From a virus, in the IMG/VR virus record IMGVR_UViG_3300023276_001086, positions 1-64,000 of that record: a stretch of DNA of 64,000 nucleotides, one strand, 5' to 3'. The stretch's first letter is position 1. Every line of letters starts with the position of its first letter. The translations under genes and the position numbers were made by a program. Positions 16,692 through 24,261 of the stretch are shown here, one piece after another. The notes below the pieces were generated by a model. That model was given only the letters and a program-made list of their open reading frames with translations, had not been told where the DNA came from and did no database searches.

Positions 16692-17751
16692 GGAGCTGCT
16701 TGAGCAAATCCAGTCTGATGAGGATCTGCGTATTACGCCCAAGCGACTCGACCTGAGAAGCCGCGGTATCACGAAGGATGACGATCCCGGCTACGAGTGC
16801 TCCCACATGGGGAGCTGGCGCTGGTGGAAGAACGGATCCATCTACATCCCAGGCATAGGGAACCTACTCCCGACACGACACGCCAAGCGCCAGATCGGGA
16901 GCCAATTCGGCATCAAGTACGATCAGTTCCTCGGACCGATGGACAATGACCCAGAGCTCATCCAGCGGGCACTTCAACCCCACGTCAATGCCAGACGCGA
17001 CGATCCCAAGCTCATTACCAAAGTCGTAGCCCGCACGCTCCCCAAAGGTGAGGAGGTGCTAGGTGTCGATGGCATCCTTCGTGGAGTTGTTGGCCCGCGC
17101 TATGCGGAGATCAGAGACGTTCAAGTATTCGATACGTTGCGCAAGGTCGCCGGTTCCGCGCTCGATGAGATGCAGACATCGCTCACCAAACGTACCGATG
17201 AGGCAACCTTTGTCAGCATCGTCTACCCGGAGGCCAAAGATCTCGCCGCGGTTGGTGATGAGTGTCTCGGCGGCTTCAAGGTCTGGAACAGCGAAGTAGG
17301 CGGACGCTCCCTCGGCGCATCCGAGTTCGTCCAGCGGATGGTCTGCGCCAACGGGCTGGTCATCAACGTCCCAGGTGACCAACTGCTCTACCGCCGACAC
17401 AGCGGTATCACGCAGATCGAACTCGAGCAGCTCCTTCGTGACATGTGGGAGAGGCTCCCAGGCCGGTTCGAGCGTATCGCTGTCTCAGCGCACACACTCG
17501 GCACCATCCCCATCCATGACGCTGACGCAGAGATTGATCGCTTCGTCGGCTCACAAGGGCAACCGAAGTACATCCGTGACGCGGTCAAAGAAGCGTTCAA
17601 ACTGGAGCCAATCAACACCGCCTACGGCGTACTCCAGGCTATCACCAGGATGGCGACAGCCGCGCACATCGACCCAAGCCGCCAACTCGACCTTGAGAAT
17701 CTGGGCGGTAAGTACATGCTCCAAATGGCCCCCCCTACAACAATCGCTTGA
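16594..17751 (+). CDS. DUF932-type phage/plasmid protein
   Basis: 385 aa. ATG 16594 has GAGGAGGATTACA upstream. A frame start 15 bases earlier has no SD. The C-terminal half shows the DUF932 pattern: a GGFKVWNSEVGGRSLGASEF segment followed by a Cys-Asn-Gly-Leu-Val site, with an earlier block around GVVGPRYAEI. The family is common on phages and plasmids and has no settled biochemical function. Last gene before the hairpin and promoter at 17756-17825. Confidence 0.8.
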   Translation: MTEITLPIEETQSLRGSSNLDWSPQTMALNSYEELLEQIQSDEDLRITPKRLDLRSRGITKDDDPGYECSHMGSWRWWKNGSIYIPGIGNLLPTRHAKRQIGSQFGIKYDQFLGPMDNDPELIQRALQPHVNARRDDPKLITKVVARTLPKGEEVLGVDGILRGVVGPRYAEIRDVQVFDTLRKVAGSALDEMQTSLTKRTDEATFVSIVYPEAKDLAAVGDECLGGFKVWNSEVGGRSLGASEFVQRMVCANGLVINVPGDQLLYRRHSGITQIELEQLLRDMWERLPGRFERIAVSAHTLGTIPIHDADAEIDRFVGSQGQPKYIRDAVKEAFKLEPINTAYGVLQAITRMATAAHIDPSRQLDLENLGGKYMLQMAPPTTIA

Positions 17752-17755
17752 CCCA

Positions 17756-17792
17756 AGATGTAGGCCCAACGAGTACGTTGGGCACAACATCT
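17756..17792. terminator. Bipartite hairpin between operon segments
   Basis: AGATGT, then GCCCAACG, loop AGTA, then CGTTGGGC, then ACATCT: an eight-bp perfect stem extended by a six-bp outer stem. No U-run follows; instead a promoter begins six bases later. It could be a weak terminator, an RNA stability element or an attenuator. Confidence 0.5.
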
Positions 17793-17797
17793 GGTAG

Positions 17798-17825
17798 TTG
17801 AGATGTACTGTAAATACAGTATGAT
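17798..17825 (+). promoter_or_regulatory. sigma70-like promoter with a palindromic operator in its spacer
   Basis: TTGAGA (17798-17803) and TATGAT (17820-17825) with a 16-base spacer. The perfect palindrome TACTGTA-AA-TACAGTA (17806-17821) fills the spacer and touches the -10. A dimeric repressor there would block polymerase. It would drive the downstream genes for the 103-aa protein, DnaB-type helicase and primase from about position 17832. Confidence 0.7.
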
Positions 17826-17849
17826 GGGAGTCTTTCCTTGGAGGCATGT

Positions 17850-18161
17850 GTGTCAGACGGAAAGGGTTCCGAAGGTGGTCGTCTCACCCTCGGACAGCGT
17901 GTACATCAACTCGAACACGAGCAATCCAAGACCAGGAAGGAGGTCAAACGAGTACGAGCAGCCACCGGACTCGGCCCAGACGATGAGGACGTAATCGCCT
18001 GGGTAGGGAAGAGGGTTGTCTTGGTACCGGCAGTCGCGGGCATGGGTGAGGAGACCGGCGTCTTGAAGCGCGTACACCGGTTCACCTACCTACTCGAAAC
18101 CGCAGCGGGTCTCGAATCTTTCAACAAGGGGCAAGTCCTGAAGATGCGGCTCTCGGGGTGA
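17850..18161 (+). CDS. Small charged protein upstream of the helicase
   Basis: 103 aa from GTG 17850, with GGAGG five bases upstream. A TTG twelve bases earlier sits on the SD itself. The N-terminal half is a basic helix (LTLGQRVHQLEHEQSKTRKE). The C-terminal half is a small beta domain VLVPAVAGMGEETGVLKRVH ending KGQVLKMRLSG. Its stop overlaps the helicase GTG start. No recognised family; the position suggests a helicase accessory or loading role, unproven. Confidence 0.7.
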   Translation: MSDGKGSEGGRLTLGQRVHQLEHEQSKTRKEVKRVRAATGLGPDDEDVIAWVGKRVVLVPAVAGMGEETGVLKRVHRFTYLLETAAGLESFNKGQVLKMRLSG

Positions 18162-19654
18162 CCGATAGCAACGCCAACAGGAACGAACTCCGCCTCATTA
18201 GTAAAATAATCGGGACACAGGACGTCAACACTGCAATCCGATCTGGTATCACCCCCAATGTTCTGCTCAGTCCCATCGCACGGACAATGTTTCAGGACAT
18301 CCTGAACTACTTCCATAACCGTGAGCACTATGGGCGCGTCCCCCCGCATCACTGGATGAAGTCGCGCTTCCCCGGCAGCTATCACAAGAGAACCATCAAG
18401 GAGACTACTGGGGAGCTGTGCGCGGCCATACGTGAAGTGGCGATGGCAACCGAGATCGATGCGGTTATCGAAGATATCGGCGCGCTCAAGAAGACAAACC
18501 CAACCCTCGCTCTCGAGAAAATGCGAGCCGCCGTTCTCCAAATTGGAAGAATGGCACCGAAGTCAACAGACCGAACGCTCGCAAATGATGCTGACGATAT
18601 CATCGCTCGAGCTCGTGCCCGACGCGACACGGATACCATTCTGGGTATCCCATTCCCGTGGGATGAGCTCAACGACCTGACCCAAGGAATGCAGAGCGAG
18701 GACTTCATCGTCCTGTTCGGCAGACCAAAGAGCATGAAATCGTGGGTTGCGGGTAAGATGTGCTCCCACGCCTATCTACACGGTAATTGTCGTGTACTGG
18801 TCTATTCCTGTGAGATGAGCACGGCCCTGTTCGAGGACCGTGTTTCCTGCACCATCCACGACTTGAACTACGAGTGGTTGAAGCAGGGCACCCTGAGTAA
18901 TCTCGACTGGGACATGTACCAGGAAGCCCTTTACGCACTCAAAGAGGACGAACTCAGCGATGCTGTCAATGGACGACACCGCTCGATCAAATTCTGCTCG
19001 GCCTTCGATGACCCCACTGGTGGTGGGGTAGCGCATCTGCTGGCCAAGGCAGAAGAGTTCGACCCAGACCTCATCATTGTCGACTCCTTCTACAAAATGA
19101 AGGACGACAGATCCGGCAAACGATCCGTGAAGTGGGATGTTCAGTACAACATTGTGCAGGATCTGAAGGGGATAACTCAGCTTCTACACATTCCAGTCAT
19201 AGGGGTGACGCAACGGCATAGGCAGAATAAAGAGGAGGAGGCCAACGGAGACGACGAAGATCTAGGTGATATCGCCTACGCCGATGCTGTGGGGCAGGAA
19301 GCGGACGCAATCTACCGCATCCGAAAAGACGGCATGCTGGCAGACGGTCGGACCGTCCAACTCAGGATCAGTATGGCAGGCTCGAGAGAGACTAGAGTGG
19401 GCGGGTTCCTACTCCACGTAACTCCCTCAACAAGCTGGCGACTCGACAGTTGGTTGGACGAGAACGGCAAAGAGGTAGATGACCCACTCAAGGAGAGGGG
19501 CGTCAAGGATCCGAGCAAACGAGGAGGCTCACTCAACGCATCCAGAAGAGGGAACAAGAAGAAGGCACCGGAAGAGGGGGCGAAGGACGTAAAAGCAGGA
19601 AAAGTGCCGGCAGATAGTGCGGATAGTCTGGGCATAGAGTACGAGGGTTTATGA
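18158..19654 (+). CDS. DnaB-type replicative helicase
   Basis: 498 aa. RecA-fold C-terminal domain with ILGIPFPWDELNDLTQG, the phosphate loop GRPKSMKS (residues 188-195), an H1a-like YSCEM segment, Walker B LIIVDSFYKM, and the H3/Gln region PVIGVTQRHRQNKEEE. The last glycine of the usual GxxxxGK[ST] loop is Met, as in some phage DnaB-like and UvsX proteins. The C-terminus is a Lys-rich tail. Hexameric helicase that opens the fork and pairs with the primase encoded next. GTG start overlaps the preceding TGA, and the stop overlaps the primase ATG. Confidence 0.92.
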   Translation: MTDSNANRNELRLISKIIGTQDVNTAIRSGITPNVLLSPIARTMFQDILNYFHNREHYGRVPPHHWMKSRFPGSYHKRTIKETTGELCAAIREVAMATEIDAVIEDIGALKKTNPTLALEKMRAAVLQIGRMAPKSTDRTLANDADDIIARARARRDTDTILGIPFPWDELNDLTQGMQSEDFIVLFGRPKSMKSWVAGKMCSHAYLHGNCRVLVYSCEMSTALFEDRVSCTIHDLNYEWLKQGTLSNLDWDMYQEALYALKEDELSDAVNGRHRSIKFCSAFDDPTGGGVAHLLAKAEEFDPDLIIVDSFYKMKDDRSGKRSVKWDVQYNIVQDLKGITQLLHIPVIGVTQRHRQNKEEEANGDDEDLGDIAYADAVGQEADAIYRIRKDGMLADGRTVQLRISMAGSRETRVGGFLLHVTPSTSWRLDSWLDENGKEVDDPLKERGVKDPSKRGGSLNASRRGNKKKAPEEGAKDVKAGKVPADSADSLGIEYEGL

Positions 19655-20718
19655 ACGAGAGAGGACCCATCGTCGACATACTGGAGCCCTACTTACGCAA
19701 GACAAAGCCCAGCGGCCGAGACAACATCATGGCTCTGTGCCCCCTCCCGGGACACGACGAACAGAAGCCTAGCTTCGCCGTCAACATCGAGAACGGGCTG
19801 TGGATGTGCCATGGGTGTGGCCGAAGTGGTGGGCTCGTAACGCTGCTACAGCTACTCGGTATCTCCGGACAAGTCATCGACACGGTGGTTGCCCCGATCC
19901 GGCAGGATCTAAAGAAGCACCAGGAAAGGGAGAAGAGCAGACGAGAAACAAGGTTCCAAACAAGCAACCCACTCGAGGGGGGCAGGCTGCTCCCAGAAGA
20001 ACTACTGGGCATCTATCGCTGGAAACCACTCGACCTAGTCGAGCAGGGATTTGACCCCCAACTACTCAAGGAACTCGGCGTTGGTTACGACCGCGCCAAA
20101 GACCGGATTATCTACCCCATCAGGGACACCTACGGCAATCTGTTGGGTGTCTCTGGGCGAGCTACCACCGAAGGCGTGCAGCCCCGGTACAAGGTGTACA
20201 CCGGAGGTCGGCGAGGTGACGGGGGCGTTTGGATAACCGGAGACTTCGGTGAGGAATTCGACGAACAGTTCGGGGGGTATAGCCTCGACAGCCACAATCA
20301 CCTGTGGAACGGGCACAGTGCCTACGCCCGCATGCTGCTTGATGACGAACCCACCCCGCTGTACATCGTGGAGGGTTTCAAAGCGTGCATCTGGCTCATT
20401 CAGCACGGCTACCCAAACTCGGTAGCACTGATGGGCTCGTTCCTCACACAAGCGCAGCATGACCTGCTGCACCTGATCGTCAGTGGGCCCATCGTCCTGC
20501 TTCTCGACAACGACCCAGCAGGATGGAAGGCAACGAGAAGAATCGGGAAGTGGCTTTCCCGATCACTACAAGTGGAGATCTGTTCCTACTACCCCTCGTG
20601 GGCAGAGGAACCCGATGCTCTCAACATGGCCGGCCTCAACGAAACCATCGAGGCCAAAGAAAGGTATGTGTCATGGAAAATTCGGCAAGACGAGCAGCTC
20701 GCGCTGGACGAGCTCTGA
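19651..20718 (+). CDS. DnaG-type DNA primase
   Basis: 355 aa. The N-terminal CHC2 zinc finger has C30, H35, C53 and C56 in CPLPGHDEQKP...CHGCGRSGG and binds single-stranded template. The TOPRIM domain follows, with YIVEGFKACIWL holding the catalytic Glu and LLLDNDPAGWKA the metal-binding Asp pair. Shorter than bacterial DnaG (about 600) because there is no long C-terminal helicase-binding domain. ATG 19651 overlaps the helicase stop (ATGA). Confidence 0.92.
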   Translation: MNERGPIVDILEPYLRKTKPSGRDNIMALCPLPGHDEQKPSFAVNIENGLWMCHGCGRSGGLVTLLQLLGISGQVIDTVVAPIRQDLKKHQEREKSRRETRFQTSNPLEGGRLLPEELLGIYRWKPLDLVEQGFDPQLLKELGVGYDRAKDRIIYPIRDTYGNLLGVSGRATTEGVQPRYKVYTGGRRGDGGVWITGDFGEEFDEQFGGYSLDSHNHLWNGHSAYARMLLDDEPTPLYIVEGFKACIWLIQHGYPNSVALMGSFLTQAQHDLLHLIVSGPIVLLLDNDPAGWKATRRIGKWLSRSLQVEICSYYPSWAEEPDALNMAGLNETIEAKERYVSWKIRQDEQLALDEL

Positions 20719-21752
20719 AGAAGAGTGGCAGAAACAAGCAGCGCAAAGGTGGCGCTGGTTATGGTGCGCGGTACAAGCCCCCGAAGGCGGGTGAGCCGCT
20801 GTCCCCCATCCTCCTGTTCCGTGGGCTCTACAAGGTCAACCTGACCCTACCCGATGGGTCCACTCGAACAGACGAGCTCGACTACGACATCCGGTGCGAG
20901 CACTTCTCAAAGGCAGCCAACACCGGACTGACCTGTACCGCGGGCCTCACCGAAGACGACGAGGGTTACATCGGTGCTGGTGAGGGCCCTTGCGTACCCT
21001 GCGCCATCACAAAGGATGTGGGCAAAGGACCGGTGGGTTTCGCTCGGAAAATCCACGTGCTCAACGGCGTCCTTCTCGCTGACTTCCACATGGTCAACAG
21101 CGACCGGAAGAAACTGAAGGACGGCAAGCCGACCGGAGAGTTCTACCAGGATCCAGTCCCCTGCCTTGGCCGTCGCTGCACACACTGCAAACAGGACGTC
21201 GAGACAACCTTCGGCCGCGCGGTCTTCATGCCGCTGAGTAACAACTTCATCCAGCAGCTGGCCGACTTCGATCTCATCACTCTCGCCAGCGAGTGCCTGT
21301 GTGGGGGTTCCCTCGAGCCTGTTGGGTTCGTGTGCGCTCACTGTGACATGGAGTTCGCCGACCTCGAGAAGGACAACGTCACTGACGACGAGCTGCGACA
21401 ACTTCGCGAGAACGAGTTCCGCTGCAAGCACTGCAACGAGACCGACTATCTGCTGGAGGTCCCAATCTGTGGTGACTGTGATGACCCGAGACCCCTCACC
21501 ATGTGGAACACCGTCATGGAGCTCTACCGCTCCGGTGAGGGAGTCAACACCTCCCTCCAGGTCAAGAAGTACCGACCCGTGACAGAAGACGAGCTCGCGA
21601 GAATCAAGGAGCTCATGGTGCCGGCCGACACCGACAAGCTCTACAGGCACCTGACGCCTGCGGAGCAGGCCACCAAGTTCCAGGTTCCGCTTCCCGAGGG
21701 CATGGGCTCTGGCGAAACCAAGGGTCGGGGTTCGAGCCGCTGGGATGACTAG
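20673..21752 (+). CDS. Multi-zinc-ribbon protein; single-stranded DNA-binding candidate
   Basis: 359 aa from ATG 20673 with GAAAGG eight bases upstream, overlapping the primase end by 46 bases. An earlier frame start lies deep in the primase and lacks an SD. The N-terminus is very basic (RAARAGRALKKSGRNKQRKG). A beta-rich domain follows, then Cys pairs CLGRRCTHC, CLCGG...CAHC and CKHC...CGDC spanning about residues 165-280, enough for three zinc ribbons. The C-terminus is acidic/polar and ends in RWDD. An acidic tail and location between primase and polymerase fit a single-stranded DNA-binding protein, but this is inferred from context and not from a recognised family. A strong terminator follows. 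Confidence 0.75.
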   Translation: MENSARRAARAGRALKKSGRNKQRKGGAGYGARYKPPKAGEPLSPILLFRGLYKVNLTLPDGSTRTDELDYDIRCEHFSKAANTGLTCTAGLTEDDEGYIGAGEGPCVPCAITKDVGKGPVGFARKIHVLNGVLLADFHMVNSDRKKLKDGKPTGEFYQDPVPCLGRRCTHCKQDVETTFGRAVFMPLSNNFIQQLADFDLITLASECLCGGSLEPVGFVCAHCDMEFADLEKDNVTDDELRQLRENEFRCKHCNETDYLLEVPICGDCDDPRPLTMWNTVMELYRSGEGVNTSLQVKKYRPVTEDELARIKELMVPADTDKLYRHLTPAEQATKFQVPLPEGMGSGETKGRGSSRWDD

Positions 21753-21769
21753 CTGATCCGCTACAACCC

Positions 21770-21799
21770 GGGGCCCCGCTTCGGCGGGGCCCCATTTTT
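21770..21799 (+). terminator. Rho-independent terminator
   Basis: GGGGCCCCGC, tetraloop TTCG, GCGGGGCCCC, then ATTTTT: a textbook intrinsic terminator 18 bases after the preceding stop and just ahead of the SD of the polymerase gene. It may set the ratio between upstream genes and DNA polymerase. Confidence 0.95.
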
Positions 21800-21808
21800 G
21801 GAGGAAGA

Positions 21809-23824
21809 ATGCACGCTGGATGGAGTCTGGATAGGCCCGAACCCGTCCACATAAAAACCGACAACGACGTTCAGTGGCTCCGCGACAAGTTGAGCGAGCA
21901 CGACCTGATAGCAATCGATACGGAGACTACGGGTCTCGACATTGCTCGAGACGTTGTCGTCTTCTGGTCCCTCTCTACGGGAGACGACCGTTACTTCCTA
22001 GAGCGTGACAGGCTCGAGGACTTCCGCGACATCTTCGCTGACCCATCCAAGACCTGGATTGGTTCGCAGATCAAGTACGACGCCAACATGCTCGCCAACT
22101 CTGGCTACGAGCTCGCTGGTGGGCTGCTGTGCACGCTCACCATGGACCGCCTGGTCGACGCCGGTCGGCTGCACGGTCTGAAAGATGCCTACGAACGAGA
22201 GTTCAATGAACGGATGATGTCTTTCGGTGAGACCTTCTATCCGAGGACACCCGGCACGAACAAGCCGCGCAAGCCCCCGAAGAGGGCCATGCACGACATC
22301 CTCCTCGAGGCGTTCGAGCGTGACCCCAACAGGGTGATCGACTACGCCAGCCTTGACGCCTGGACCGTCTACCGACTCTACGAACGACTGCGGGAGCAAC
22401 TCGAGCAGATTGAGACGTGGTACGGCTACACACTGTTCGACATATTCACACGCTACGAGATGCCGTTCACCCGAGTTCTACTTGAGATGGAGCGTCGTGG
22501 AGTTCTGCTTGACGTTGGGTACCTCAAGGACATCGAGCCGATAGTCGTAGCCAAGCAGCAGGAAGTCGGTACTGAGCTCAACCAGATCGCCGGCTTCCCG
22601 GTCAATCCCAACTCACCAAAGCAGCTCCAAAAGCTGCTCTTCGATATTCTGGAGCTAGAACCTCTCGAGAAGACCAAGAGCGGTGCCCTGTCTACGGCAG
22701 CGCCTGTTCTCAAGCAATATGCGGCGGACGGTGTCAAGGCAGCCGGACTCATCCTCGAGTACCGGTCCTTGGGCAAGCTGCTGGGAACCTACATCCGGGG
22801 CTTGACGGTCAGGGCTGATGACTACGGTCGTATTCACACAACGCTGAACCAGCACGTGGCGGATACCGCGAGACTCTCCTCATCCGACCCGAACCTCCAA
22901 AATCAGACCCGCTCGGGGTCAGCACTATTCGATATCCGTAAGGCGTTCATCGCGAGCCCCGGCCACAAGATGCTGGTGGCGGACTACGATCAGCTGGAAA
23001 TGTACCTCACTGGCCACTACTCAGGAGCTCCGGGTCTCGTGCAAGCTGCATGGGACGGCAAGGATATCCACACCGCCAACGTGGAACTTGTCTACGGCGA
23101 GCCTTACGACGACGTGGTCGCGGCGAAGAAGTCGAAAGACCGCACGCCCCGTCAGACCCACCTGGCCGATCTTCGACAGGCTGTCAAGTCAGTCGGCTTC
23201 GGTCTCATCTACGGAAAAGCCGCCCGCTCTCTTGGTGTCCAGCTTGGCTACGAGGCTGAGTACCGACAAAGTCACCCGGAGTGGCCCGACCGCCAGGTAA
23301 GCAAGGTAGCGACAGAGAAGGCTCAGGGGGTCATCAATGACTTCTTTGAAGGGCTACCCGAGGTCGAAGACTTCATCTACGGCACTCACCGCGAGGTTGC
23401 AGACACGAAGTACACCGAGACCTTGCTGGGACGGCGGCGCTGGTTCTGGGACATCGTGGACTGGGACGAGCACATCGAGCACCTGGAGGCGGCCAAGAGG
23501 AAGCACCGGAAGCTCTGCTGGTGCGGCGTCTGCAAGCTGTCTCGTGACGGTGAGCGTGCTGCGGTCAATCATCGCATCCAGGGTAGTGCCGCTGACGTCA
23601 CCATGCTTGGCATGATCAAGTGTGATCAAGACGCCAGGCTCAGGGAACTCGGGGCAAAGATGCTGCTTCAGGTTCACGATGAGCTCGTCTTTGAGATACC
23701 AGACGAGAACGTTGAAGAAGCGGCTGGCATCATCCAGTACCACATGGAGCACCCTGGCCTTGATCTAAGGGTGCCTCTTCGTGCGCCACCGGGTATAGGC
23801 GACAACTGGGAAGAGGCAAAATGA
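21809..23824 (+). CDS. Family A DNA polymerase with 3'-5' exonuclease
   Basis: 671 aa. The N-terminal exonuclease has ExoI IAIDTETTGLD, ExoII-like KYDANML and ExoIII YASLDAW, so proofreading residues are intact. The polymerase has motif A VADYDQLEMYLTGHYSG, motif B RQAVKSVGFGLIYG (Arg, Lys and Phe conserved) and motif C LQVHDELVFEIP. No 5'-3' exonuclease domain. Motif A has DQLEMY where bacterial Pol I has SQIELR; the steric-gate Glu is kept. Start at ATG 21809 with GGAGG. Main replicative polymerase of the phage. Its stop overlaps the next ATG (ATGA). Confidence 0.96.
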   Translation: MHAGWSLDRPEPVHIKTDNDVQWLRDKLSEHDLIAIDTETTGLDIARDVVVFWSLSTGDDRYFLERDRLEDFRDIFADPSKTWIGSQIKYDANMLANSGYELAGGLLCTLTMDRLVDAGRLHGLKDAYEREFNERMMSFGETFYPRTPGTNKPRKPPKRAMHDILLEAFERDPNRVIDYASLDAWTVYRLYERLREQLEQIETWYGYTLFDIFTRYEMPFTRVLLEMERRGVLLDVGYLKDIEPIVVAKQQEVGTELNQIAGFPVNPNSPKQLQKLLFDILELEPLEKTKSGALSTAAPVLKQYAADGVKAAGLILEYRSLGKLLGTYIRGLTVRADDYGRIHTTLNQHVADTARLSSSDPNLQNQTRSGSALFDIRKAFIASPGHKMLVADYDQLEMYLTGHYSGAPGLVQAAWDGKDIHTANVELVYGEPYDDVVAAKKSKDRTPRQTHLADLRQAVKSVGFGLIYGKAARSLGVQLGYEAEYRQSHPEWPDRQVSKVATEKAQGVINDFFEGLPEVEDFIYGTHREVADTKYTETLLGRRRWFWDIVDWDEHIEHLEAAKRKHRKLCWCGVCKLSRDGERAAVNHRIQGSAADVTMLGMIKCDQDARLRELGAKMLLQVHDELVFEIPDENVEEAAGIIQYHMEHPGLDLRVPLRAPPGIGDNWEEAK

Positions 23825-24261
23825 GAAAGCCCGTCGTCATCTCAGCGATAAGCGACGAGCTGGGAAGACGCGACATCGAGGTCAGCGAAGACGTTGTCAA
23901 GCTGATCGTCAATCTGCTTCTGGAGATCATCATACAAGAGACATCACGGGGCGTTTCAATATCTCTCGGAGCGTTTGGGACGTTTCTCCCCAACGTAAAG
24001 CGGTACAAGGAAACCATATATTGGGGAGTGGTGCTGCGACGCGGCGCCGGCTGGAGGAAAAGATGCCTCATCACAAGAGGAGCGACGATGGATAAGTACG
24101 GAGTCGAAATCGACAAGAAGGACTCAAAGACCAAGGAGGCAGCTGCACGGGGCCTCTGCCCTCTGTGCGGGTCGAAACTAACAGGCTGGCCCCCCGTCTG
24201 CCCCGAGCACGGGAGCAAGCCATTCGAGAGGAGGCCTGATGGCGAAACGGAAGAGGGGTAG
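23821..24261 (+). CDS. HU/IHF-like domain fused to a zinc ribbon
   Basis: 146 aa. Residues 1-55 resemble the helical body of HU-family DNA-bending proteins: AISDELGRRDIEVSEDVVK, then VSISLGAFGTF matching the HU glycine-phenylalanine turn. The long DNA-binding arms seem short or altered. Residues about 110-135 hold CPLCGSKL...VCPEHG, a possible zinc site with three Cys and one His. Encoded between DNA polymerase and a RecA-like protein, overlapping both. A nucleoid-like or replication accessory protein is likely; the fusion is unusual. The start is fixed by ATGA coupling to the polymerase stop. Confidence 0.75.
   Translation: MRKPVVISAISDELGRRDIEVSEDVVKLIVNLLLEIIIQETSRGVSISLGAFGTFLPNVKRYKETIYWGVVLRRGAGWRKRCLITRGATMDKYGVEIDKKDSKTKEAAARGLCPLCGSKLTGWPPVCPEHGSKPFERRPDGETEEG

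Noticed and set aside
17806-17821. LexA-type box
   Set aside because: The CTGT and ACAG halves are only four bases apart; the classical box has eight between them.
20907-21914. 335-codon minus-strand frame
   Set aside because: Antisense to the zinc-ribbon gene and start of DNA polymerase, and crosses a strong terminator.
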